DNA from: Stercoripulliclostridium_A sp963642145
Lineage (GTDB): Bacteria; Bacillota; Clostridia; Christensenellales; DTU072
Assembly: GCA_963642145.1 (NCBI GenBank)
Contig: CAVIFU010000003.1
Location: 14,901 to 78,900 of the forward strand
Reading direction: 5' to 3'
Length of the DNA stretch: 64,000 nucleotides
Position 1 is the stretch's first letter, and each line of letters opens with the position of its first letter. The notes under the pieces are model-generated. The model saw only the letters and a program-made list of their open reading frames with translations. It did not search any database and had not been told where the DNA came from. A program made the translations under genes and the position numbers. Positions 53,826 to 63,985 of the stretch are shown here, one piece after another.

Positions 53826-56800
53826 ATGCGTAACGTAAGTACTGTAAACAGAACGGAAAACGGCGCGATAAGGCGCGGCAAGAAGTTATACACGGTAGCC
53901 ATCAAAGTATGCGTATCGGTGGTGCTTTTTGCGCTCACCTTGTGCTTATTCAGCTTATATGAAGACGAGAGCAAATCGGTCTTGAATCAAGTAGGCACTT
54001 TGCTCGACGCCGATTATGAGCCTGCCACTTCCGACGTTGCCTACGCCTGGTCCAATCCGTCTGACAAAACAGAAGATGGTTACACCGCAAATATCACCGT
54101 ATCGGGTAATAAATCCGCTACGTTGATTCCGGGTTCATCTACAACTATAACAGAGTGGAATTACGGCTCTACTTCCACCAACAGCAGTATAACGCGTGAT
54201 AGCTCCGGCATGATCGCTACGGAAACAAATTCCGAGTATACCGTTAAGATGCTGTTGTATAGAGAAGTATCACTCGATGACGCGGCGCGTAGCGCGTTCA
54301 AGAACGGACTTGTAACCAAGTTCAACGTGACCATAAACATGCAGAAGACGTTCAAAAGTTTTTATAAGAACGATAACGGTAGCTTTACCGGTACGTTCTT
54401 TTTGGCGTCTTACAAGGATAGCGCTTGCACATCCGTCGATAGGCAGCACACTCCAACTTTTAGTCAGAATGTCGGCGAAAAAACTACAGGCACTACATCC
54501 CAGAATTTAAGCATAGCGCCAACCGGCGAGGCGAGCGTAATACGATACGGCGTTTACTTTAAGATTCAAAAAAATAAACAAAATAACGTTTTTGGCATAG
54601 GATATAAAGGCGCGATAACGCTCAGCTTTTCGGCTACGCAAAGCACGGATTCTTACAAGGGCTCCACACTGACAGTAACAAGTGATTTGGATAACGCCGA
54701 AGACGCCGATTACTGCGCGATTAAGGCTCCCGACTTCACAGAATTCAGCACCGGAACGACGTATGCGGTAAACTACACGAACTCGAACCCCTTGGTAAGC
54801 AACGGAAAGACCATAAGCAAAGTTGAAGCAAAAGCAAACCCCGGGTATTACTTCTGCGGATGGGAAATAACCGGGACTATCGGCAGGTATACAGGTGGCA
54901 AATATGCCGAGCAGTCGATATTTTCGCCCACATTGGATTTGGGCGGCGGATATGCGCTAAATGGAAATGTAACGGCAGTTGCGCATTTCAAAAAAATAAT
55001 CTACCAAGTTCAAACCGGGAGCGAGTACTCTACGGAGCAAACAACTACGTTTACATACCTGCAGGAGGAGGATTCTGAGAATCCCGGATATTCTACCGGC
55101 ACCGGCGTCGGGCAGGGACCGGTAGTCATAGCGAAGAACTCCGATTGCGGCGTTGTGGGCGCGGTAGATAACGTTAGCTACGAATTTGACGTGAAACCGG
55201 GATCGATCGCCAATGGAACATTTACATCTGGCAGCAAGGCGTACACGTTGGCTTCTACCGGGACAAGCAGCACAGGGTATGAAAACGCCCCCGCGGACGC
55301 CGGTTCCTACAAGTACACGATAGGTGTTTTTGCGAAAAACTCTTCGGTTTGCCTCGGCTATTTGGAAGTCGCATTCACGATAAATCCGCTTAATGTTGAC
55401 GGAGCGGAAATCAAGACGACAATCGACACCGAATTTATATACAACGGCAGTGCGTTTACGCCGGTGCCGGACACCGTAGATATAATAGCAAAGAACGGTA
55501 AACCATACAGACTAAAAGTAGGTGTAGACTATGACGATGGCGATGGGACCAAAGGCGTCATCCTGTACAACCAAAATGTAAACGCTACCGACTATCAAAG
55601 CGGTACGTGTGTGAATATAGGTCCGAGCGGCAACTTTTCTTATAACACGATGTTGAAAATAGGCTTTACTATCAAAAAGCGCGATTTATCGGACGCGTCC
55701 GTCACGGTAGATAGCGTAATGGCAGCCGAGATCCAAGAAAGATACAATCTCTATTACACCGGATATGAGCAGAGACCCGACGTAATCTTGACGCGCGTAA
55801 AAATAGAAGGCGTAAAAGAAGCGTTTAATTTATACAACGAATCATACGGTAGCAACTATAAAAATTACGGGTACGATGAGATGCCCACCGATAAAGCCGT
55901 TACCACGTTCAAGATCGTGAATAAAGATGTCGCAGGAGGATATACAAACAATATTAACGCTACTACGGATAATTCCAAAGCGTCGTTTGTTATAGAAATA
56001 GAGAGCGGCAATTTTAAGGGAACAAAAACGATAGAATTTAACATAGCGCCGCTTGCTCTTGCAAAGGCGCCCAAAAAATACAGTCCGAACGAGCAGGACA
56101 ACGGCAACGTATACAGCGGTTACACCGTATCCGACCAAACCGAAGCGCTTACGTACAGCGGAGGAAATCAAAGGTTGGCGTTCCCGTATACGATACTGAC
56201 CATAACCGGACTGCAACTTTGGACTCCTCCTACCCAAGGTAACACACTATACGGATACAATAGCAACGGAACCGTATCCTATATCGTTTTGAGAAAAGAC
56301 GTCACGAATTGTGAGCTGACGTCTTCTAAGGGTAGCGACGGCTTCCTGTACACAACCATATCCGTAACGGTAGGCGGAAAAACGTTGACCTCTACAGTAA
56401 AAGGAACGATTATAAATTCCGGTTGCGTTTATAGCGCGTCTACAGATGATTATATTTACGGCAACAATATAAACGTTGCGTATGCAGGAGAAGAGGTCGT
56501 CGCAAACGCTACCGCCACTGTAACGTTATTAGAGGATTGTGAAAATATCACGGGCAGCATAACGACCAAATTCAAGATAAATCCGATGGATTTGAGCGCG
56601 GTGAACGCACAAACGAAAATCATAGACGAAATAGTCGAAACCTATACAGGCTTAGCGATAACGCCTAACGAAAAGGTTAAGATACATACGTTCCAAAGCG
56701 GAACAAGCAACCTGAAAGAGGGTACGGACTACACGCTTGAATTCAGTGACAACGTCAACGCCACCAAGGACGCGAGAATAACCGTCTACGGCATCGGTAA

Positions 56801-59800
56801 CTATACCGGTAAGTTCGATAACTCCGCCGACGAAAGCAAGAAATTCATCATCAAGGCAATCGATATATCAAATGCTACGATCGATTCCATCAAAGACGCC
56901 GACGGCAACGACTTCGAGTACGCCTTGGGAGAACAGATCTCCCCCACTCCGGCTACCGTCACCGTCAATGTGGGAGAAACAAAATACACGCTGACCCTCG
57001 ACGTGGATTATAAAGTTGTAGCCGGTAGCGGCGAAAACACAAACGTCGGAAGCCAAAACTACATCTGCATACAGTTTGCGGGGCGTGACCCCGACGGGGC
57101 GGATAAAGGCGGAGTAGATATAAGCTACGGCACGCTCGGAAACTTCTATTCTACCCAAAAGCGCGAAGTATACTTCAGCATCGCGCCGAGGGATATAAGC
57201 AAACTTGCGGATACGGAAGGCGCCGTTTTGTATGCAAGCTGGGATAATTACCGCGAACTCGTTACCTATGACGGCAGTCGTTGCATAGACCTTCCGATTA
57301 TTGCAGACAAAGACGCCAAGGAAGACAATACGCTGTACATTTTGGATAGCTATAACAAGGGTGCCAAAGTCAAGAGGTTGGTGTATGGGAATTCCGCGTC
57401 GGACGCTAACGCGGATTACAAACATGCCGATTCCGGTTATGGCGAGAATATCAACGCAGGCGTAGAAGCCGGCGAGATTATCGTCGAAGGCGTAAATAAC
57501 TATACCGGCACGCTGTCGATTCACTTCCGCATATACGAGCGCGATATCGGCGACGAAAGCAACCAAAGTTATATAAGCGTTAGAGACAAAGCGTCCTCTT
57601 CCGCTACGGTGTCTGGCGACGGATACTCCTTCACGGGAGCCGCCGTACAACCGGGCGTCGAGTTCGTTACCGACGCAGGTCTTGCGGATAAAAAAGAGGT
57701 CACGCTTGCCCTCGATAAAGATTATACAATAGGCTATGGCGAAAACATCAACGTCAGGAGTGGCGGCACGATAGAAATTATAGGTAAAGGCAACTATACG
57801 GGCACCTATATCCATAAGTTTAACATTAAACCGATAGATCAGACGGTTTCTTTCACGGATCCCGGGGAGACGGAAACATCTTCCATAAAAGTGGAGACGA
57901 TAGCGTATGACAAAACCGGGAAGATATACGCAAATTACGAGGTTGCAAGGGACGTTAACAACAAGGTGCGCGTCGAAGCCGTCACCACCGCAACGCAACC
58001 CGGAGCGCGCAGAGTAAATTTCGTCATCAAAGATAAGGACGACAAAAACACGACTTTCGTAAGCGTCAAATACGAGTCTTGCGAAATAATAGAAATAAAC
58101 GGCGCCAAGTATAGCAAAACCGTGGCGATTCTTGAGTTTACCGGTTACGGTATAGCCAAGGTATACGCCGTACAAAACGACGGTTCCGGCAAAGCAGACG
58201 GCAAGGTCGGAGATTCGGAATACACTCACCTCGGTAACTATAACGACTTCGAAGCGACGGAAAACGAGGTATACGTATTCTTCTCCAAGATGAGCGATTC
58301 GACGTCCGCCACATTCCCGACAGAGCTACAAAAGACGTACGGTAACGATAACTTTAGCTTGGAACCGGGGCTGAACTCATATAAGAAAAACGCGAACAAC
58401 ACCTATAAGTGCAAAGTCGCGAACGAGGCAGTTTTGAAGTGCGTTTCCACGTCCGACAACGACCCTTCGAGGAAGTTCGCCATAGTAGGCGCCGGTAGCA
58501 CGACCATTACGATATATCATGACGGATTCGTTGATTACGCGAACCCGGAAAACTCCTACGTAGCTTTCTCGCGCGATGTAACTGTAAATATAGCCAAGCG
58601 CGACCTGACTATATCGTTTGAGAGGCTGAGCGTTGAATACGGAACGGATCCGACGTCTTTAATCGTCTATACCTACAAGACTAGTTGCACAAACGACAGC
58701 TACACCGGTCTTGTCTACGGCGGTAGGGAAGATAAAGCGGAAGACATTATTTTGGGACTTAGCGTGGGATATTCCAAAGAAGCCAATGCCAACGTCGGCA
58801 CATACAAGTTGGCTGTCAGGGAGGGTTCTGCGACCGGTTGCTCTTTATACAACAACTATAATATAAAATACGCCGAAGGCGAGCTCGAGGTAACCAAGAG
58901 CTTATTGACCGTCAGCGTAACGAATACATTAAGAGCCAACCAGATACGTAAGAGCTACGGCGATAAGAACCCCGAAACGTATACGATTTCGTACGGCGGA
59001 TTCAAATATAACGAAACGGAAAGCGTGTTGCATGACGACAAAAACTTCATCGCTCCGCATATAGAATACAACAATGTCAACAATGTAAGCGCTGCCGGTT
59101 CGTATTCGGTGACGCTTACGGGCGGCGAGGCGTCCAACTATTACTTTGAGGACGTGCAGGTTACTTGCGTGGTGGACGCGACCCGTGTTACGATAGCGCT
59201 TGAAAAGAAGACCGCTGTTTATTCCGGCGTAAGTGTGGTTAGCAATATGCCCGAAATAACAGGCGTTGAAGGCGGTACCACGCCGATCGGGGCGGATGAC
59301 GCAAGCAAAGTGGCGTTTGTCTATTACACCAATGACGGAGTAAGTAAGGTGCAAGGCACGCCTACGGTCCCCGGCACATATGACGTAGAGGTGACCTTTA
59401 CCGCGGAGAGCGGAGATAACTACTCCAATACAACCCAAATGATCAAGGGCGCTATCGTCATAGAAAAGGCAGAACCCACGATCGAGTACCCATTCCGCCA
59501 GTATGAGGTTTCCGGAAACGCGCTTGACGAAAGCAGCATTCGCGCTACAATCAGAGGCGCGGGCGATCACGGCAAAGCTCCCGCTCACACAGACGCACAA
59601 TATTTGTTCGCTGAAAGCGGTACCGTTGACGAAGATATGGATGTAGAGGACGCCAAAGAGTATTTTAGCTCCGATCGTCCCAAAGAAGTAGGCAAATACG
59701 ACGTCATAGTCATTTATACGGCGACTTTGACCGATTACTACAAGAGTTGCTCCAAGCGCTTCAACGCGCAGATAGAAATAAGCAAAGGACTTGCCATAAT

Positions 59801-62800
59801 CGAACTGAAAGAAGATGTAGAAGAAGGCATCGTCCGCGAGTATACCGGCGAAGCGGTAGGAATAAGTTTGATAGACAACTTCAAAGACATTGTGTACAAA
59901 GACAAGTCAGGATACGAACACGTCCTCGACAAGAACGACGCGAGCATTGAGTACTATGTAAACGGCGAATTCAGAGCGGACGCGCCGACAGACGTAGGCA
60001 CTTACGATATTCGTGTTATCTACAAACCGTCGGAAGACAACGACGTGTCGGAAACGACCAAACTGTTCACAAAGGTTATCACGATTACGCCGTATGACTT
60101 GTATGTACAAAAATCGATCTCGGTATCGTTGCAAGGCACCGTCCTAAGCTACAAACTTGCCACGTACGACGGCGAAGGACACGGACTTGGCGATGATGAA
60201 ATCCGAGTCAAGATGACAGACATAGACGAGAGCAGAAGCGACGCCGCCGCAACCCTCGCAAAACTTAAAGAAGATCTGACAATAACCTACATGTGCAACA
60301 ACGTGGTATACGATATACCCAAGAATGTAGGCACATATGACGTCATCATCAAATACGATCCTGCCGGCGCGAGCAACTACACGGCTACCGGGACGGTAAG
60401 AGTTTCCGGCATAATCAGGATAGAGGCTGCCATGGTCGACATAAGCGCACCCGTCAAAGAGGCGGATTACACCGGCTTGGGCGTTTCCCTGACGGCAACG
60501 GCGCAAGGCGTGAGCGTAAACGGAGTGACCGAAACGCCTACGGGCACATTGGAATATGAGTATTCGGAAGCCGGAATGAACGATTGGCAGACCGAAGAAC
60601 CCGTCAAAGCCGGCAAATACGACGTTCGCGTGACTTATCGCGCGGCGACTAAGGATAATTACGCCGACCAAAGTTCCGAGATATTTACGGGAGCGATAGT
60701 TATAAACACAGTCAAGCCCGTGATAGTCATCAATAACGTTAAGTTTGCGGCTGACGACGAAAGCAAAGCCGCAAGTTATACCATCAGCGGCACACAGTAC
60801 GACGTAGACGGACCCATGCAAGAAGTTGCCCAAAACTTATCGTCGATCAGCGTGTATTACGGCACGCGCAGGACTTCCGCTTCCGGCGTATACTACGAGT
60901 GGGATGCGGCTGTTCCCGCTACCGCCGGTAAATACTCCGTCAGAGTGGTGTTCGAGCCCGTCAACGAGTCCAACTATCTGGGCGCGACTTTGACGGTTTA
61001 CGATTGCCTGACGATATCCAACGTTGTCCCGAAATTCGATTTGCAAAACAAGACGGTAACTTATAACGGCAGTAAGCAGGCGATAGGGGAAGCGCGAGTA
61101 TACCTCGGCTCCGTCACCTATGTCCGTTACGATAATGCCGAAGCAACCGATACGAACGCATATTACGGCACCGTAAGTTACGATTACCGCAAGGCGGGCT
61201 CTTCCGTATGGAGTGCCACCGCGCCGAGCGAAGCCGGTACCTACGACGTAAGAGTTAAGTATACCGAAAACACCGTTAACGATATATTCTCTTCCACGTC
61301 CGAAGAGTTCGCGGGAGCGCTTGTCATCAATCAGTTGGTCATCACCGTTGCGCCCGTATACGGTCAAGGCAAAGTCTATGACGGAACATCCTTCACGAAC
61401 AAAGACGTTGCGTACTTGTATTCTTACGTGTCGGCAGACGGTAACGTCGAGTATGTGTTTTCCGTAATTACGGATAACGCCACGGGCGACAGGATAGACG
61501 CTTCCGTCGCGACGTACGTAACTCCGGACGGAGACGTTTACACGATATACACCGATACCAAGTCCGAGTTCTTGGCTTGGAGGGAGTATGTGGAAGTTGC
61601 CGTAGAGCTCCTCGAAGGCGAGTTCTCGGTAGGCGAAAACAAGTTCACCGTAGATTACGGCAAACTCGGTCAAACCGGTGAAGTCATTGTCACATACGGC
61701 GATACGGCGTACAGAATAGATCTCGACAACGGATTTGCGCGCAAGCTCGTCGTAGACGCGGGCGACATCCTGACGGTAGAAAACGTCACGGGTAATTTCC
61801 TCGGCATAGCGGACGCATACGGCAGAGTAACCGTAAAGAAACTTGACGCAAACAAGAAGACCGTAGAGATAAACGGCACCACTTACAAGATTGACATCGT
61901 TAACGGTACGGCTACCGCCAACGGCGAGACGTTCAAACTCAGCCAAAATGCGTTGGCGTTGACGTTGACGACTAAGGATGGAAAGACGATTATATATTTG
62001 GATCCTTCCAAGTGTGTGGGCGTGTCTGAGAGCGGTTGCTGCTATTTCAAGACCGATAGCGCTTGCTACTTGGTAGATCTTGTCGAGAACACCGCGAGAG
62101 AGATATACAACATCTCCCTTAAGAGCGCGCAAGTAGCGTATGACGGCGAAAAGTACGAGTTCTCCCCGGACAGCATAGAATCCGAATATTACTACCACGC
62201 CTACATGGGCAACGTGACGTTGGATACGCGCAAAGTATTTGTAGATCTCAACGCACGCACGGCGCGGTTCTCCTTGAATCTTACCGTAGAGGCTTACGGC
62301 GAGAATCTGTTTAGAATTGTCGAGGAAGACCTTGTGTTCGGCGCAGGCGACCTTGTCCCCGTCAAGTACGACGAAAACGCGAACATCAAGGATTTGTACA
62401 AACTCGGAAGTTATGATTTCTACATCGATTTGGCTAAATCGATAGCGTATCGCGCGGAGAACAGAGGCGTTTTGGATACAACGAACGACGCTTTGAGCCG
62501 CACGGTAGGCGGAAAGTCCGTAGCCGTCGAATTCGACAAGAGGGAACTTACTTACAATGTTTTGCATCGCGTCAGAAATAACGGCGTATACACGTACGTC
62601 AAAGCCGACACGACCAAACTGTATAGCAAGTATTACCTTGTTTCCGCTCCCGAGCTCATCGCCGGCAACAGCTGGAAGGGCAACCTAACCGTCGACGCGT
62701 TGAAAGCCGGCGAGTACGGCATAACCGCCGGTAAGCTGAGCATAAGCAGTAACTACAAAATGAATCTTGCCGCAGGCGACCTCAAATACTTCATAGACAG

Positions 62801-63854
62801 AGCCGGCATCACGGTGACGTTCGAAGGTCTCGAGGGAGAAAACGCGGTATACAACGGCGTAGAAAAGGTGATAACATACAGCTTTGACGGATTTATCGGA
62901 AATGAGAATGAAAACGTATTGTCTGTCAAAGCGACGTACGAAGGCGACAGGCGCGCAGTCACGGATGCGGGCTACCGCATGGAAATCACGATAAATGCGG
63001 TTAACTATTATCTGATAGGCGGCACTTCCGAGTATTACTACATATTGCCGGCGGAAATGGAAAAAATAACGTTCAATCCGCAAACCGTCGTTTACGACGG
63101 ACAAAATCATCGTTTGGAGCTTGCCGACTTACCCGTAGGCGCAACGGTGAAGTATGACGGCTTGGACGCCGTGCCTTCATATGTCGAACCGGGCACGTAC
63201 ACCGTCGGCGCGGTAGTTTCCAAGGCAAATTACGTAGATCAAACGGTTGAGCTTAAACTCATCATACGCAAGAGCGTTCTTACCGTGACGCCTCGCGCGG
63301 CGACTTCCGATCTAAAATACGGTGACGCCCTCCCCGAGCTCATAATAGATACGGATTTAGGCAAAGCCGTACTTGACGCAGGACAAGAGCTTCTCCCCGA
63401 CGTTACGACGTACCGCTGGACTTTCGTCCCCAACGACGAAAAATTCTATGATCGCTACGAATCCGAAGACGGCAAAGAGATTAAAGGCACGATAGAGCTT
63501 AATGTGGCAAAGGCGGCGGCTGATATAAAGATCAACGCCAACCTCACGCAAGTGGTATCTAATCCTAAGGCATTGCTTGCCTACGTCAACGGCGACAGCC
63601 AAAGCGACAACGTCACCATAGAATATATGAGCGCGGACGGCGTGCGTTACGCAAGCCTGCCGACCAAAGCCGGACAATATACCGTCATAGTCACCTACAA
63701 GGGCAACGAGTACTATTCCGAGACAGTCTATAAGACCACCCTCACCATCAAAGACGAAACCGACTTAACATGGCTCATCTATGTCGGCGCTGCCTTACTG
63801 ACCCTAACGCTTGCGTCAACGGTGTTCTTCCTGTTTCGTAAACGTTCCGTATAA
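53826..63854 (+). CDS. Large membrane-anchored MBG/YDG-repeat surface protein
   Basis: Protein of 3,342 residues. ATG 53826 is preferred over 53802 because AGAGAGG lies 5 nt upstream and the earlier ATG would overlap the previous gene. Segment 22-45 is a hydrophobic signal or anchor. An InlB-B-like unit (YFCGWE) near nt 54850 resembles that of the upstream protein. From about nt 55380 a long series of MBG/YDG-like beta units follows: KVYDGTSF, VEYGTDPTS, RKSYGDKNPETY, and the closing pattern AGTYDVRVKYT or VGTYDIRVIYK before an ITISKG-like strand. Nt 61640-62600 is a different region containing a cysteine cluster. The C-terminus has a membrane segment (about 3316-3337) and ends in RKRSV, so the protein is probably tethered to the membrane; no LPXTG is present. 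Role inferred: surface adhesin or fibre. Confidence 0.87.
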   Translation: MRNVSTVNRTENGAIRRGKKLYTVAIKVCVSVVLFALTLCLFSLYEDESKSVLNQVGTLLDADYEPATSDVAYAWSNPSDKTEDGYTANITVSGNKSATLIPGSSTTITEWNYGSTSTNSSITRDSSGMIATETNSEYTVKMLLYREVSLDDAARSAFKNGLVTKFNVTINMQKTFKSFYKNDNGSFTGTFFLASYKDSACTSVDRQHTPTFSQNVGEKTTGTTSQNLSIAPTGEASVIRYGVYFKIQKNKQNNVFGIGYKGAITLSFSATQSTDSYKGSTLTVTSDLDNAEDADYCAIKAPDFTEFSTGTTYAVNYTNSNPLVSNGKTISKVEAKANPGYYFCGWEITGTIGRYTGGKYAEQSIFSPTLDLGGGYALNGNVTAVAHFKKIIYQVQTGSEYSTEQTTTFTYLQEEDSENPGYSTGTGVGQGPVVIAKNSDCGVVGAVDNVSYEFDVKPGSIANGTFTSGSKAYTLASTGTSSTGYENAPADAGSYKYTIGVFAKNSSVCLGYLEVAFTINPLNVDGAEIKTTIDTEFIYNGSAFTPVPDTVDIIAKNGKPYRLKVGVDYDDGDGTKGVILYNQNVNATDYQSGTCVNIGPSGNFSYNTMLKIGFTIKKRDLSDASVTVDSVMAAEIQERYNLYYTGYEQRPDVILTRVKIEGVKEAFNLYNESYGSNYKNYGYDEMPTDKAVTTFKIVNKDVAGGYTNNINATTDNSKASFVIEIESGNFKGTKTIEFNIAPLALAKAPKKYSPNEQDNGNVYSGYTVSDQTEALTYSGGNQRLAFPYTILTITGLQLWTPPTQGNTLYGYNSNGTVSYIVLRKDVTNCELTSSKGSDGFLYTTISVTVGGKTLTSTVKGTIINSGCVYSASTDDYIYGNNINVAYAGEEVVANATATVTLLEDCENITGSITTKFKINPMDLSAVNAQTKIIDEIVETYTGLAITPNEKVKIHTFQSGTSNLKEGTDYTLEFSDNVNATKDARITVYGIGNYTGKFDNSADESKKFIIKAIDISNATIDSIKDADGNDFEYALGEQISPTPATVTVNVGETKYTLTLDVDYKVVAGSGENTNVGSQNYICIQFAGRDPDGADKGGVDISYGTLGNFYSTQKREVYFSIAPRDISKLADTEGAVLYASWDNYRELVTYDGSRCIDLPIIADKDAKEDNTLYILDSYNKGAKVKRLVYGNSASDANADYKHADSGYGENINAGVEAGEIIVEGVNNYTGTLSIHFRIYERDIGDESNQSYISVRDKASSSATVSGDGYSFTGAAVQPGVEFVTDAGLADKKEVTLALDKDYTIGYGENINVRSGGTIEIIGKGNYTGTYIHKFNIKPIDQTVSFTDPGETETSSIKVETIAYDKTGKIYANYEVARDVNNKVRVEAVTTATQPGARRVNFVIKDKDDKNTTFVSVKYESCEIIEINGAKYSKTVAILEFTGYGIAKVYAVQNDGSGKADGKVGDSEYTHLGNYNDFEATENEVYVFFSKMSDSTSATFPTELQKTYGNDNFSLEPGLNSYKKNANNTYKCKVANEAVLKCVSTSDNDPSRKFAIVGAGSTTITIYHDGFVDYANPENSYVAFSRDVTVNIAKRDLTISFERLSVEYGTDPTSLIVYTYKTSCTNDSYTGLVYGGREDKAEDIILGLSVGYSKEANANVGTYKLAVREGSATGCSLYNNYNIKYAEGELEVTKSLLTVSVTNTLRANQIRKSYGDKNPETYTISYGGFKYNETESVLHDDKNFIAPHIEYNNVNNVSAAGSYSVTLTGGEASNYYFEDVQVTCVVDATRVTIALEKKTAVYSGVSVVSNMPEITGVEGGTTPIGADDASKVAFVYYTNDGVSKVQGTPTVPGTYDVEVTFTAESGDNYSNTTQMIKGAIVIEKAEPTIEYPFRQYEVSGNALDESSIRATIRGAGDHGKAPAHTDAQYLFAESGTVDEDMDVEDAKEYFSSDRPKEVGKYDVIVIYTATLTDYYKSCSKRFNAQIEISKGLAIIELKEDVEEGIVREYTGEAVGISLIDNFKDIVYKDKSGYEHVLDKNDASIEYYVNGEFRADAPTDVGTYDIRVIYKPSEDNDVSETTKLFTKVITITPYDLYVQKSISVSLQGTVLSYKLATYDGEGHGLGDDEIRVKMTDIDESRSDAAATLAKLKEDLTITYMCNNVVYDIPKNVGTYDVIIKYDPAGASNYTATGTVRVSGIIRIEAAMVDISAPVKEADYTGLGVSLTATAQGVSVNGVTETPTGTLEYEYSEAGMNDWQTEEPVKAGKYDVRVTYRAATKDNYADQSSEIFTGAIVINTVKPVIVINNVKFAADDESKAASYTISGTQYDVDGPMQEVAQNLSSISVYYGTRRTSASGVYYEWDAAVPATAGKYSVRVVFEPVNESNYLGATLTVYDCLTISNVVPKFDLQNKTVTYNGSKQAIGEARVYLGSVTYVRYDNAEATDTNAYYGTVSYDYRKAGSSVWSATAPSEAGTYDVRVKYTENTVNDIFSSTSEEFAGALVINQLVITVAPVYGQGKVYDGTSFTNKDVAYLYSYVSADGNVEYVFSVITDNATGDRIDASVATYVTPDGDVYTIYTDTKSEFLAWREYVEVAVELLEGEFSVGENKFTVDYGKLGQTGEVIVTYGDTAYRIDLDNGFARKLVVDAGDILTVENVTGNFLGIADAYGRVTVKKLDANKKTVEINGTTYKIDIVNGTATANGETFKLSQNALALTLTTKDGKTIIYLDPSKCVGVSESGCCYFKTDSACYLVDLVENTAREIYNISLKSAQVAYDGEKYEFSPDSIESEYYYHAYMGNVTLDTRKVFVDLNARTARFSLNLTVEAYGENLFRIVEEDLVFGAGDLVPVKYDENANIKDLYKLGSYDFYIDLAKSIAYRAENRGVLDTTNDALSRTVGGKSVAVEFDKRELTYNVLHRVRNNGVYTYVKADTTKLYSKYYLVSAPELIAGNSWKGNLTVDALKAGEYGITAGKLSISSNYKMNLAAGDLKYFIDRAGITVTFEGLEGENAVYNGVEKVITYSFDGFIGNENENVLSVKATYEGDRRAVTDAGYRMEITINAVNYYLIGGTSEYYYILPAEMEKITFNPQTVVYDGQNHRLELADLPVGATVKYDGLDAVPSYVEPGTYTVGAVVSKANYVDQTVELKLIIRKSVLTVTPRAATSDLKYGDALPELIIDTDLGKAVLDAGQELLPDVTTYRWTFVPNDEKFYDRYESEDGKEIKGTIELNVAKAAADIKINANLTQVVSNPKALLAYVNGDSQSDNVTIEYMSADGVRYASLPTKAGQYTVIVTYKGNEYYSETVYKTTLTIKDETDLTWLIYVGAALLTLTLASTVFFLFRKRSV
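55380..63720 (+). repeat. MBG/YDG-type beta-sandwich repeat array
   Basis: About 20 degenerate units of 70-110 residues. Each has a Y-(D/N/T/S)-G-type first strand (for example VYDGTSF, TYNGSKQ, DYTGLGV, VYNGVEK, VYDGQNH) and a closing strand with A/V-G-x-Y-x-V. They match the general plan of MBG domains. They are interrupted near 61640-62600 by a non-MBG segment. Confidence 0.7.
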
Positions 63855-63950
63855 GCCCTATGAATAGGTGATGGCGCACTCTACGCGGTTCGGCTTCGAA
63901 TAGCTTTACCATCTAATATACTTATGTAACATAGCATACTATAAGCAGTT

Positions 63951-63985
63951 CGGCTCTGTAAGACTTACGGAGCCGATTTACTTTT
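63951..63985 (+). terminator. Probable terminator after the last giant gene
   Basis: CGGCTCTGTAAG and CTTACGGAGCCG form a 12-bp stem with one G-T pair and a very short loop, followed by ATTTACTTTTG, a broken T-tract. It lies about 100 nt after the stop at 63854. The nt 63855-63950 stretch between holds no gene; it contains a related sequence, GCGGTTCGGCTTCG, that partly repeats GCAGTTCGGCTCTG at the hairpin. Confidence 0.6.

Noticed and set aside
60837..62567. Minus-strand open frame (576 codons) opposite the MBG protein
   Set aside because: Antisense shadow; the plus-strand frame has clear repeat structure there.
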